Positions 36,917 through 48,102 of a DNA stretch of 64,000 nucleotides are shown here, one piece after another. Under the pieces are notes generated by a model. The model had not been told where the DNA came from and made no database searches. It saw only the letters and a list, made by a program, of their open reading frames with translations. The stretch is from Dolomedes plantarius. Lineage: Eukaryota; Arthropoda; Arachnida; Araneae; Dolomedidae. The stretch lies in the NCBI GenBank assembly GCA_907164885.2, contig OU015501.1:60749119-60813118 (forward strand), written 5' to 3'. Positions within the stretch are counted from its first letter, which is position 1. The number at the start of each line of letters is the position of its first letter. The translations under genes were made by a program, and so were the position numbers.

Positions 36917-39766
36917 CAATCAAATAAACGAAAGGCGTATGGTGAGCTCAAGGATTCGACTCGGAATTGAAATGAAGATTGTATATGGGATATGAACGTG
37001 TGTATATTAAGTATGTATCGTAACGAGTTCGTATCAGCTAAATATGCATTACTACAATCAAATATATCTTTTGCAAAAATGTGTCCTTTATCTCATGATA
37101 TCAGCATAATTCGCATTATGATTAAAAACATTTTATATTGACATGGCAGTACATAATTCAAATTTGATTATGACTGCTTCTAAATGAGTCTTAATACGTC
37201 CTAAAATATCTTAAAACAAGCCATCCAATAATAACTGACGACTTCTGTTAGGCAGGAACAAGTAATCAAATAGAAATCCCTAAAGTTTTACAATTAGGAC
37301 TCTAGATTTAGCGTATAATTAACATCATAAGTAGAATAACAAGGTGCATCATATTACACCCATATGAACAAGGTGCATACGGATGTATATCGCACCTCTA
37401 CTAGAAGAGTGTTACATCTCAAAATAGTCATATTTTCAGGAAGAGCTAAAGAATATATAGGTCGAAATTTCATTTCTTGTTTTATGATTGCCTATGATAA
37501 TTTTGGGGAAACTTATTGTTCGAATCACTTCAGAAGGCAAACTATATACTATGAACGTTGTTTTCAATTTTTAAAGCATGATTTTTAATTTTAATCACAA
37601 GATATAACCCTCTTCTAGTAACCTCATTTTGTCAACATGGACTGAAAAGCTTGAGGAGAATGCTGTTATATCTCTATGCTAATGCACAATCTATCTAAAC
37701 TTTTCACAATACAAAGAAAAAACTTTGATAACATGAATAGCAGGTTAGAAAAAAATACAAATTTATTTTCCAAATAAAATGTAATGAACATTTTTATTAC
37801 AGGAACATTTTAATACAACAACATTAGGCACTGACAAAAATCTTATTTTCATTCTTCGCGCATGAGCAAATTCTCCCTCCTAGTTGAGGAAGAGGATAAT
37901 AAGCGCCATCTAGCAGATTGTGTTGGTACTAGGCTTATAACATTATTTGGAAATGAAAAGCACTTCTTATAGAGCATTGTGGTGCAATTATCTTAAAATC
38001 GAAAATTTCGGAGATGTAACAATCTTTCTAGCAAAGATGCGATATTATATGTTTCTCAATATTTAAATTTGGCATCTCAACACGATATGATTTGTGGATG
38101 ACTTTTTATGCTGGAATGTAATCGAGATACTGGGCAAACCTTAAGAAACCCAACACTCATGTACCCAAACAAAATCGCAGTTTAGTTAGAACCTATGACA
38201 AGGCAGATAAAATTCAAATTTTTTCAGTATGTAGGTATAAATTGTTGAAAGTTATTTTGACGAACAGAAAACTAAATTTCCCAAGTAAGGCCGGTATCAT
38301 TCGATTTAAAATTACAATAGAATATAGGATAATATTTCATATGCTGTGCGTGAGTCACAATTATCACTGCAGTTCTGAGAGCGAAAGTATTTCCCTCGTA
38401 TAGAATTATTTCGTAGGTTTGACTGAATCTACTGCGAGCAATTGATGATAAGCGTGCTTGAATGCTGCCTGTTGTACGTGAGCTGCAGGAAGTTCCGGAT
38501 TGGTGCGCTCAAAGCAAAACGACAACAGCATGAAAACGCTTGGGGAAAATTCTATTGAAATCTCCTCACGTAGCGAGCACCTCAAGAGTCTCAATTTTTT
38601 TTAAGCGAAACCCAGCTGTATGCTGATAAAATCGTCAATTAAGATGTATTTCCATGTAAAAGTGGCATAGAATTAGAGTTCGGGCAGACAGCAAGGATAG
38701 CTGGGGCCAACATTTTAGAACTGTGGGAATAAAACGCAACATGGAACATTATAGCTCATTATAGTACTACTAAGAAGTTTTATTTGACCATGCATGTCAA
38801 TATATATTTTAGCACTTGCGAAACCTAGTCACGTTAATTACCCTCCAAGAGTGCTTAAAATACCAGCACTATCCGGATTGAGAAGATGTTTGAACTTTCA
38901 GATTCCAGAACAATAAAGCAGTTTATTGTCCAATACAAAAGGAATGAAATGTTTTTTTATTGTTTTCCTTATATCCCTGGGGTATAGATAAATTTTTTAT
39001 ACTATTTGATGTTCATAAACTAGAAAAATTAAGAGAGAAACTACAATCCTGTACGCACAACCTATGTTGAAACAGGTACAAGGTGTTTGTTGAGAACAAA
39101 TTAATTGAAGAAAAAAGCTTCTTAAATACACTGAAAATTAAAGAGGACAGATAAACGTGGTTCCCTTAAAGACTTTTCAGTAGGTTTGGATGAATGGAAA
39201 CTACATCTTCCCTCAGATTTCCGTGTTTTAGTGCAAATTTTAAGAATCTCTGTAAATTTTCTCCTAAATAATAGAGTAATGGGGAAAAGAAATAGATAGC
39301 CCGCTAAAATTGTTTTAATGAGAGCACTCAACTCATAAATTCTCAGAAAATATTATGAAATAACAAGTGAACAAAACAGAATAAAAATATAAAACGAATG
39401 AAATTTATCCTTCAGTTTAATCAACCAAATGTTTCGTGCAACTAAAAATGTAAGTTAAAACTGTACTTATTATAAGAATAAGGACCTTCAAAAATTGAAA
39501 AACCTTTCCCGTCAATATTTGCTATTTTCCATTCTTACCCCCACCCTCCCACCCCCCACCCGGGGGAAGGGTATTTTGAGTTTTCAATATAAAGTTCTTG
39601 ATTACCTCTTCAATTATCATCAGCTAGAGAGAGAGAGACAGACTTATATGGCATATAGGAAAACAAATTGAGACTAAATACCCCATGTGTCCCCCATACA
39701 TACGAGTAATGTCACATGAAAACCAGAATCGAACAAAATAAATTATAGTTCATGTTATGCAGCTAG
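36917..39766. other. Intron sequence, nothing recognised
   Basis: 2.8 kb of AT-rich DNA. Short open frames at 37364, 38406 and 39122 have no recognisable domains. A C-rich patch lies at 39538-39565. Confidence 0.35.
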
Positions 39767-39972
39767 CCGACCACGTGGTGTAGTGGTTAGCGTCGTGGGC
39801 TTGGGTACAAATCCAGAAAGAGGCTTGGTCGTTAAAGTGTTGTCCCCATATAGGGAGAAACTCTGGCTCGCCTAAATAGTGCTTCCGTAATAAAGTAGCC
39901 AGCAAAACTTCGCGGCGAATAACAAAGGCGAACGTCTCACGACAAGTGCCTCCGCATTAGATAAAAAAAAAT
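39767..39972 (+). repeat. tRNA-derived SINE, family A, copy 4
   Basis: It begins CCACGTGGTGTAGTGGTTAG, with GGCTTGGTCGTTAAAGTG, CCGTAATAAAGTAGCCAGCA and ACGACAAGTGCCTCCGCATT, and ends in an A-rich tail. The B-box region is shortened relative to copy 2. Confidence 0.82.
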
Positions 39973-40745
39973 GTTACGCAGTTGGTGATACAAAAGACAA
40001 ATGCGTGATTAATTACACAGAAAATATCTTGTAAGAAGCTATGAGATAATAGTTTCTATTTTTAAAACTCTTATACGCAAAAAGAAATTAACAAAGGCAC
40101 TTTGAAAAAGGTATCTCATTTAAGTGTACGAGTAATTCAAAGAAAATTAGCGTGCACACTTTTCGGCTCGTTATTCCTGCAGTCGTATTTGGAATGTGCC
40201 TTATTTTTCACGAATAATTTTGACATCGACAGAGATTATTCACGATAATAAACAATAAAAATACTTTTATTTTTCAAAATTTGTTATAAATAGCAACTTA
40301 CAAACACGGCTTTTTTCCCCCAAATACCACACTAAAAAGAGTAAAAACTGATTGATTGGTAACAGATGTCTTGTGTTAGGTTACATTCGCTCAACAGTGT
40401 AAACAGAAGAAGGGATTTTAGTGAAAATTTCATTAGAATCAAGCCTGGCAAACCTAGTGTTATCCTTGCAAATTTAACAATTCAAGTTCAGCAGATAAGC
40501 GTTCAAACTTTTAATAATTTCATGAAATGAATAAACAAATATTTCCAAATTCAAAGAGTATATATTATATTGAAACTTGTCATTCTAGTTAGCAATTATT
40601 TCCTTTTATTATGTAATTATTTAGATAAGATCAGCTTTAATGTATCCTTCTAAATATTAATAAATTAAGTAACCATATGTTTTAAAAGTTTATATCTTTA
40701 TCTATCAAAATGAAATTAACAATATGCTTACATCTTTGATCACAG
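39973..40745. other. Intron sequence before the giant exon
   Basis: AT-rich, no element recognised. It ends at the acceptor TTTGATCACAG. Confidence 0.4.
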
Positions 40746-43442
40746 ATTATCAAAGTGGACATTCTGTAAACAGTATTAAAGGATCAAATCTGAAGGATAA
40801 TGCAACATCAGCAGAAGGCAAAGGAACAGACATCAAATCAGTAAAGAACTACTACAGCAACGTCGAGAATCTGGGGAAAGAAGATAATGATGACCAAGAA
40901 TCAGAATCTCTGTTACATAATGTTATTCCAATACACAGAAGATTAGATGAAAATTCTAACTATGAACCAAATTCAACAGTGAGAGATATCGATCCGACAT
41001 CCCCTGTTTATATTGGTTATGGAGTACCTACGACAGCTCATGGTGATGTGGATAGCACTTCAGATCACATCCGAGAAAATGACAAAACTCTGAACATAGA
41101 GCTTAATGGTACAACACAAATGGCATTTGATGCATTTGACGAAAAAATGTTTAGGGACATCCTTCAAACCCTCCAACAGACGACTGCTTTCCAAGAAGAG
41201 CCATCTAGTACAGAAGCAGTTTCAGTTGGTTCTCCTGTAGTACATACTCTATCAATACAAGAATTATTTGACCAGTTTTTTTCACGTCAACATATAAATG
41301 CTTCAAAACTACCAGATGAAACATCTACAGAGCCCAAAAGGAATAATTCAAAGCAACCTTCAAGTATAGTTGAAATATACGAACCTGACACTCCAGATTC
41401 TACAACCACAATTACCACCATTACGACAAAACTGAATTCAATGGCTACTACCAGCAAGGATGAGACATTAAATAACGATACTGAGAATCAAGATACAAGT
41501 TCAGTTACTTCAAGTTACACTGATCCAACAAACGAAAATTCTTCAGACACTGATCAAACAGAAGATATCATTCATGTAACTAATTACGACCAAGGCTCTT
41601 CCATCTATGACCAACGGAAGACTGAAAATGAAGCAATATCAACGTTTTTATCGAATACAGAAACACAAAACACTGAACAACTTCATACACGAAGTGATAC
41701 TGAACCTACGTATCCAGGGTTTACAACTAAAAGAGGAAATAATGAATTTGGAGAACATTTCAATATGCACCCAACATTAGCAACTTTTACGTCTAGTGAA
41801 GATTTCATTGATCCGGATTTCCTGGAAGCGACATTGTCACAGATATTTAATACTGCTACTGACTTGTTCGATGAAAAATTTACTAGTCAAGATGAAATTA
41901 AACCTACATCTCTAGATGCAGGTACCAAACACACTTACAGCGAAACACCGCAACAAACCTATTCGACTTCGCCAGATTATACTACAACCAAACATTCATT
42001 AATTGATGAACTTAAAATGCACACAGAAGCTCGGCCAGTTGTTTTCATCTATGATAGCACAAGAAACGTTCATACTGGTGCACCTGCAGTACATAGTCAA
42101 ACTCAAACCACGTCTTCCTTACATGATACTACAGGAAGTTCTTTTGATGATGTAACAAAAACTGATCACGAAGCACAAACCACATCTTTGGTGTATGATA
42201 CGACAAAAAATGTATTTACTGACGAATCTTTAAAGCAAACAAATGCGGAATCTTCATCGGTAGACATCACTAGTCAGAAAAACAGCGATGAACTAAAAAA
42301 GCAAAGCGAGATTTACCTCACTTCTCCAATATATACGAGTACAAAAGATATAAACTCTGAAGATCAAACTGAAACTCAAACAACTAATGTAGACACAAAC
42401 ACCAATAACGAAAACAGTGACCAAGTTAAACAAGATGCAGGATACCAATCTATATCTTCGACTTACTTCTATGGAGAAAATTCACCCAAGGAACAACAGA
42501 CGCAGACACATTCTGGGCCCACATACACCGCATTTACAACTATTAAAGACACGAGTACTGAAGATTTTGTCACAACAACAGAAGATCAGAAAACAACTCC
42601 ACCACTTACTAGTTCTAGATACCTGGATATCGGAGAAACTCAAGCACAGACAGATACGAATCCCACGAGAGAAACTTTACTGACAACCGTAATTTCGAAT
42701 AAAGAATTAAATAAAGTTACCCAAACAATAACACCAGCATTCTTACCAACCAAACAAAAAGAAGAAAACGATAACGACAATCACTTTACCACAGTAAGTA
42801 TTCCTTCAGTAGAAACGAGTACACAAAAGGATCTATTGACAACGGAAAGTACAAAACTGTCAACCCGAATAAATAGCAAACTTCCATCTTTCAACTATAT
42901 AGAAAAAGCAAATGAAAAAAATAATACATCTCTCTATCCTCGGCATCCGGTACTGACAGATTCTGTCGTGAACGTATACCTACCAGCAGAAGGCCGAGAT
43001 AGTATTCCAGGTGAAGGAGGTGATTTTACAAATGTAGGGTCAGTATATATAGGTGCACCCCTATCTGTAGGTGGAACAGATTCGCGGAAAGATGTTGACA
43101 TCGGAAAACCCAAAATTACACAGAGCGGAGGAGTTATTTTTATGGATCCAAAGTATACCGATATAGATACTAAAAGTAATTTTGAATCTCAAGAAAAATC
43201 TAAAAAGGGCACAGTCTCCCCAGTTACTCAAACTCCGACATCTACAGAAAAAGAGCCTGGCAACAACGAAAGAAAAAAAGGTCCAAGGATCCAAGATGTA
43301 TACAATCAATCAAGCGCTGGTCAGGGATATAAGATCATTCCCTTCGTTGCTGAGGATGCAGTCAGGGGACAATTTGGTAAGATAAATAACACCCTCGTAG
43401 TGCAACAAGGATCAACTGAAGGACTTCCAGATATAGTGTCTG
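40746..43442 (+). CDS. VWC/mucin-like gene, giant exon: 899-codon Ser/Thr-rich, cysteine-free region
   Basis: This is the longest reading frame in the window (2,697 bp), starting after TTTGATCACAG at 40745 and ending TCTG|GTAAGT; phase 1 at both ends. The first codon is completed by the preceding exon's G to give Asp. The peptide is rich in Thr, Ser, Glu, Asp and Asn, with many possible N-glycosylation sites, and I find no cysteine. Degenerate repeats of roughly 25-45 residues, with cores such as VYDTTKN, IYTSTKD and HDTTGSS, run through about 41600-42570. The last 180 residues are less repetitive and contain Gly- and Val-rich blocks (for example SVYIGAPLSVGG). It probably forms an extended, glycosylated matrix spacer between VWC2 and VWC3. 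An ATG at 40724 precedes the acceptor in frame and is considered intronic. Confidence 0.88.
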
Positions 43443-43719
43443 GTAAGTATACTATCTTGAACGAATTAAAATTTTATAACCTAAAATATGTGCTTTAAAA
43501 AACTTCTTTGATTCTTAAGCACTAAAAAAATTATGTAATCACAGCAAAGGGAATGATTTATGAGAGTGTTTACCAAAGAAATTTCCTTCCGTGCTGATAA
43601 TTGTAAAGATTTTGAGGCTTAAAGTCTTTAAAGCCAATAATGTATTTAAACTCATTCTTTTCTACATGAAACAAATTTTATTTTAGGGTTTTTTTCTCTA
43701 AATATATATGCAGTGTTAT

Positions 43720-43956
43720 ATATATATATATATATATACTAGCATTATTGTCCGGCGTTGCCCGGGTAGATATATACATATACAATTTTTCATGCATTCC
43801 ATCAAAAAAATACTGGGCTGCACCCCCCGCTCTTCATGTTCATCTGGCCAGACAGAATGCGCTTAGCGCGTTTCTACTGAAATGATATACCCAGTATTCT
43901 TTTGATGGAAAGCATGAAAAAATTTATATCTATACATCTACCCGGGCAATCATTCT
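43720..43956. repeat. TA microsatellite and an imperfect inverted repeat with GCCCGGG ends
   Basis: (TA)n at 43720-43738 is followed by GTTGCCCGGGTAGATATATAC. The reverse arm (about 43900-43956) contains TTTTGATGGAAAGCATGAAA and ends ATCTACCCGGGCAA. Arms also share CCCAGTATT and its reverse. The TAGC...GTTGCCCGGG style resembles ends of non-LTR or Helitron-type repeats seen in many arthropods, but I cannot assign it. Confidence 0.5.
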
Positions 43957-44365
43957 TTAAAAATAATTTCATTAATTTCCTTATGCCTTAATATAACTAA
44001 TGGACTAATAGTTCAGAATGAAAATTATGTGTCGTTATGTTTCTCTGTTTAAAGTGCTTTTCCTCCTACTGCTTAAAAAACCCCAAAACTCTAAAAGATT
44101 TATCTTATATGATTTCACGGAATAAGTAATTCAAATACATATCGTATGTTAACTCTGTTTAGCGAACTTCGGGGAAAAAACCTGTAGAACTCTTAAACTT
44201 CTTCCCATTTTATGATCCTCAAAAAATTAACATATTTAGATCAACAGAAGGCTTCCAAAAACTGGCCATGGGACAAACTTAATTTTTCTTTTTTCTTTTT
44301 CCTTTTTATTCCAAATTTTATTAAGTTCTATTAGTTTGAACGCCATTGTCTAAAATTGTCTAAAG

Positions 44366-44745
44366 CAGCGGTTCTCAACCTTTTTAGACTCACGATTCCA
44401 CTAAAAGTAAGAAAAATAAACAACTCGTCCCCCCCCCGTTACCCCCAGACCAACTCTCAAACCACCCCAGATCACCCCTCAGAAAAAACCGCTTTTCCCC
44501 CGCGTATCGAATTTGAAGGGTTGTCATAAAGGGGCTGTATCCACATTTAAGAGGTGCGCTTATGGGCACAAAAATCATTAAAAAATTAATTTAAAAAAAC
44601 TAATTGAGCTCCAAATTTCGTTTTTCCTGATTTAAGTTTCTAGGGTCCAAAACATTAACTGTGCCGAATTTGGTCCCGGTGGGTGAAACAGTCTATGATT
44701 CTATAGCGGACAAACAAACAGACAAGCTCTTATATATATATATAT
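44366..44745 (+). mobile_element. hAT-type left end without a matching right end
   Basis: CAGCGGTTCTCAACCTTTTT at 44366 is a typical hAT terminus. No inverted partner was found before the Tc1 element at 44751. The final part (about 44650-44730, GAAACAGTCTATGATTCTAT then GACAAACAAACAGAC) looks like the 3' end of another repeat family. Confidence 0.5.
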
Positions 44746-44750
44746 ATATA

Positions 44751-45933
44751 CACTGAAGTGCCACTGAATCAGGGATACCTACCTAGTAACGAGTTGGGAG
44801 TACTACCTAGTAACGAGTTTCTGGAAACGTTCCACGGGAATGGCTTGCCAAATATTGGCTAAAGCTGTCCATAATTCAGCAAGATTCTTTGGTGCTCTGT
44901 GATGGCCTTTCACGCCTTGTTCCAAAACATCCCAAAGATGCTCAATAGGATTTAAGTCTGGGCTTCTAGGTGGCCAATTCATGACAGAGAAGTCAGAGGA
45001 ATGCTCATCCAACCAGCCAGTAGCCAACCGGGACTTGTGAGAGGTACAGTTGTCTTGCTGGAAAACTCCATTATCGTGCGGATAACAGAACAGCATAAAC
45101 GGATGGAGGTGATCACCCAGCAACTCTACGTACCGAATTGCATTGAGGGAGGTTGGTACACGCACCAAAGATCCCAAACTGTGCCACGAAAAAACACCCC
45201 AGACCATGATTGAGCCACCATGCCCTTGTACAGTTCTAGCCAGGCATACAGGATCCATGGCTTCATGAGCCTGACGCCATATTCTCAGCCTCCCGTCGGC
45301 GTTAAGTAGTCGGAATCGAGACTCATCACTCCATGCTACTCGTTTCCAGTCCTCTACACTCCAGTCTCTGTGCTCTCTTGCCCAGGCAAGACGTGCAGCC
45401 CGATGGCGAGTATAGAGCAATGGTACTCTCGTAGGTCGACGGCTCCCGAAACCCATACGGTAAAGCGAGCGTTGCACAGTCCGTTTACTGACTGTACGAC
45501 TGGCACCGTCATTAAACTGGGTGGTAATTTGAGCTAATGTTTGGCTTCGCTGGCTACGTACAATACGCCTGAGCCGTCTCTCACCACGCACTGTCAAGGC
45601 TAATTGTCCTTTGCAGTTTGCCCGATCGCTAGTTTTTATTCCACCATCCATGTATTCTTGGTATACTCTTGACACTGTCGACCTTGAAAATCCTAGCTGT
45701 CTGACGATTTCGGAAATTGAATATCCCATGCGTCGCGCACCTACGATTTGTCCGCGATCGAAGGCGTCTAAATCAGGCAGTTTACCCATACTGGCAATTC
45801 CAACAACTAATTCAGAACAACCATAGTACGCGCTATATATGCAGTTACCACAGCGCCCTCACTTGCGCATACATTATGCGCAGCACTACACAATTTGCAT
45901 AGGATTTGCTATCCCTAATTCAGTGGCACTTCA

Positions 45934-45936
<3 letters not shown>
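44751..45936 (-). mobile_element. Tc1-like transposon, DD36E spacing, inserted in a TA microsatellite
   Basis: Terminal inverted repeats of about 27 bp start CACTGAAGTGCCACTGAAT on both strands, with one mismatch (GAATC versus GAATT). TA precedes the left end inside a (TA)10 tract. The right end runs into (TG)n(TA)n(GA)n (45937-46008). The element holds one - strand transposase frame. Confidence 0.88.
44803..45789 (-). CDS. Tc1-like transposase, C-terminally altered
   Basis: 328 codons, uninterrupted. The N-terminal paired-type DNA-binding region includes SISEIVRQLGFSRSTVSRVY and a second helix-turn-helix after LTVRGERRLRRIVR. The catalytic triad is visible as WSDESRF (first Asp), FQQDN (second Asp) and SPDLNPIEH (Glu). 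By my count 36 residues lie between the second Asp and Glu, against 34 in classical Tc1. The protein ends FQKLVTR and then stops. In the related proteins I remember, the chain runs on for about 20 more residues. The stop lies in one of two 17-bp direct repeats (CTACCTAGTAACGAGTT at 44779 and 44803), so a local duplication probably replaced the true C-terminus. Confidence 0.85.
   Translation of the reverse strand: MGKLPDLDAFDRGQIVGARRMGYSISEIVRQLGFSRSTVSRVYQEYMDGGIKTSDRANCKGQLALTVRGERRLRRIVRSQRSQTLAQITTQFNDGASRTVSKRTVQRSLYRMGFGSRRPTRVPLLYTRHRAARLAWAREHRDWSVEDWKRVAWSDESRFRLLNADGRLRIWRQAHEAMDPVCLARTVQGHGGSIMVWGVFSWHSLGSLVRVPTSLNAIRYVELLGDHLHPFMLFCYPHDNGVFQQDNCTSHKSRLATGWLDEHSSDFSVMNWPPRSPDLNPIEHLWDVLEQGVKGHHRAPKNLAELWTALANIWQAIPVERFQKLVTR

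Positions 45937-46008
<72 letters not shown>
45937..46008. repeat. (TG)n(TA)n(GA)n compound microsatellite
   Basis: Continuous dinucleotide repeats directly against the right end of the Tc1-like element. With the (TA)n at 44731-44750 they suggest the transposon landed inside one long microsatellite. Confidence 0.9.
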
Positions 46009-46013
<5 letters not shown>

Positions 46014-46445
46014 TTCCCATTTTATCGAATTTCTGGAAAACTTATGGATGAATTTAATGAAATTCGGTGTGGATACACAGTTATATAAAAGAAAAAAATA
46101 CACCATGCAAGTCATGGTACGAACTCATGATCGACTGATAGGCCCATCAGCACAGGAATGTCAAAAACCGACATTGCAAGATCGAACATAAAATGACTCT
46201 AATAGGGGGTATGGACGCCTCTCACAGTCAAACAGCTCTCACTTTGCGATGCCATACTGGAAAAGAGGCAGTTTGTTGAGTCCCTGTGGAAGTGAGTCCC
46301 ACTCCTGCAACAACGCATTTTTCAGCTCCTGGATGGTTCTCGTAGGGGATGGCGAGCTGCAATTGCCCTCCCAAGAGGGTCCCAGACATGTTCAATTGAG
46401 TTTAGGTCTAGATGTCCGGCAGGCCAATCCATCCGGCCTCAATTT
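46009..46445 (-). pseudogene. 3' relic of a Tc1-like element related to the one at 52852
   Basis: On the - strand, WPAGHLDLNSIEHVWDPLGR and the terminal LTVRGVHTPY before the stop (46199-46201) match the C-terminal third of the transposase at 53121-54152, with a frameshift between. The catalytic Glu motif is present in altered form (HLDLNSIEH). Non-coding sequence at 46009-46090 resembles the 3' end of that element. The 5' two thirds are missing; the MADF-containing element abuts it at about 46446. Confidence 0.8.
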
Positions 46446-47290
46446 CAAGATAATAGCGCCCTTTACACGTACGCTCTTTCCCGCGTGAAACCACAACCCC
46501 GCGTGATAAAGTGCACGCGTAAAAGTGTCAGAGAGGAAGGGAAAGGTGCTTTGAAGCGTACAGGATTATGCGCGGGAAAACTTGCAGACGCAATCACGCG
46601 TGCTTACGTTTTCTCCTCATGTTGCGAGTTTTTCAAACGCTCGTTCTTTCGCGCGCGAATGCTCGTGTCTGGAACATACATGTATTCGAACATACAAGTT
46701 TACAAGCTAAACAAAACAGAGGAACTTATAAAAAATATTTCAATACCAACGGAAAGGCTGAGTGGCAAGATCGTATGGTTGCGATGGGGAGAGCTTAGAT
46801 TAAGAATTAGTGTATTTAGTTACTATGTTATTAGCTTTCGCCCAGTTTCACCACCCTCCGTGCCTTGTTCATTTGTCAAAATAGCAGTTTGGTCAGTTTC
46901 GTCAACGCTTAAGCTTCCATCCTCTGGTTCACCATCATTTTTAAAACTACTAGTAGGTAGTTCCTGGTCTTTTGTAAACAGCAAATTATTGTAGTACCAC
47001 AGGGAATATGTGTAGACGTCATCTGCTCCTCTTCCACCACGTTGACTGTCACCGACTTTCTTCAGTTCCTTCCGGAAAGAGCCTCTTAGACTTTGTATCT
47101 TTTTTTTTTACTACGAAGTCTCGATTGGCTTCAGAAAGTGTTCTACTTCTTAAAAGTCCATTTCTATAACACAAAATTACTAAAACATTAACTAATTAAC
47201 TGAACGCTCCAGTAAAACTGTGTTTTTCACACGCGCCAGTTTCACGCGGTCAATCGCGCGCGAAACAAGAGTCGCACTGTGGAACATTTG
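46446..47290 (-). mobile_element. GC-rich element with imperfect CGCGTGAAAC termini carrying a MADF fragment
   Basis: The block is markedly richer in CG dinucleotides than its surroundings. Its left part has CGCTCTTTCCCGCGTGAAAC, and its right part reversed has GACTCTTGTTTCGCGCGCGA and ACCGCGTGAAACTG. The - strand frame inside encodes part of a MADF (Myb/SANT-like) domain, a type carried by PIF/Harbinger-like elements among others. Exact ends and target duplication are unclear. Confidence 0.5.
46823..47170 (-). pseudogene. MADF-domain (Myb/SANT-like) protein fragment
   Basis: The - strand reads IQSLRGSFRKELKKV, then GRGADDVYTYSLWYYNNLLF, TKDQELPTS and an acidic tail to a stop at 46823-46825. 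LR-x-x-F-x-x-E, the GADDVY block and LW-x-x-x-x-L match the second half of MADF domains. Further upstream TLSEANRDFVVKK fits the same domain only after a one-base shift in an A-rich run (about 47102-47110), so the frame is broken. The domain's N-terminal half is not recognised. MADF proteins bind DNA; this copy is probably dead. Confidence 0.65.
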
Positions 47291-47414
47291 AAGGAAGAAA
47301 ACATCTAACGGGAAATTGCTGCTATTCCCCCGATATCCTTACCATTACGTTCAGGAACATAGAGCGCTGCGTCGTAATGTGTCTGGCAGAAATCACTTCC
47401 AGCATCACACGTAA

Positions 47415-47586
47415 GGGCCTGCTCACATAGAATCCATCAGCGTCAGCGTTACTCGTATTGAAATATATTTAACGAATTACAAACCTCCAAACAATTAGCC
47501 ACGAAATTGATAAAGTCTGTGATTGGTTTAAAATATGTCAATACGAGTAACGCTTAACGCTGACGGTTTCTATGTGAACAGACCCC
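47415..47586. mobile_element. 172-bp foldback-type MITE
   Basis: Long imperfect inverted repeats: the left arm has TGCTCACATAGAATCC, CAGCGTCAGCGTTACTCG and TATTGA; the right arm reversed has TGTTCACATAGAAACC, GTCAGCGTTAAGCGTTACTC and GTATTGA. The arms occupy most of the element, so a stable hairpin is expected. It sits about 285 bp upstream of the VWC3 exon. Confidence 0.75.
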
Positions 47587-47870
47587 AATGCAATCGATAA
47601 CACATACGTCAAGGTATGTAGTGTACTTTTTTTTGTTTGTTTGTTTAAACTGCTTCATCCTAGCGAGAGTTATAGAACATTCTGTGCCTCTTTCGAGTGA
47701 ATCACGCTATATAAGAAAAATATAAATCAATTGAAAAATGTACTTTAAAGGACAAGGAAATTATAGAAGCTAAAAAAGAACGTTTAAATTTTTTACCTCA
47801 CACTCACATACATGTATTTCTTTGCATATTTTTTCTATTAACTCACACACATATATACATTTTTTCCCAG

Positions 47871-48050
47871 ACTTTTGCTTTATAAAAGGACGTATTTACA
47901 TGAACGGCGAGATGATTGGAAAACCTGATCCATGTGAACTTTGCCGGTGCTTCTACGGCCGAGAGTTGTGTCAGATTCAGAGATGTCCTACACCTCCGGA
48001 CTGCATACCTGAAAAAGTCCCAGGCTTCTGTTGTCCTCGATTTACTTGTG
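47871..48050 (+). CDS. VWC/mucin-like gene, exon: third complete VWC module
   Basis: A 60-codon, phase 1-1 exon after CATTTTTTCCCAG, with donor TGTG|GTAATT. It carries ten cysteines in VWC order: FC, a GRIYMNGEMIG segment, CELCRC, ELCQIQRC, DC, FCC and TC. It lies between the 899-codon Ser/Thr region and two linker exons. Donor and acceptor phases match both neighbours. Confidence 0.88.
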
Positions 48051-48102
48051 GTAATTATATCTTATGAGAATTACCTCCAAGTGTCAGTTATTAATAATGT
48101 GG

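Noticed and set aside
42417..43385. Alternative-frame open stretches within the giant exon
   Set aside because: Shadows of the 899-codon frame, which has phase-matched splice sites.
46485..46994. 169-codon + strand frame
   Set aside because: The opposite strand encodes the recognisable MADF fragment; the + frame shows no domain.
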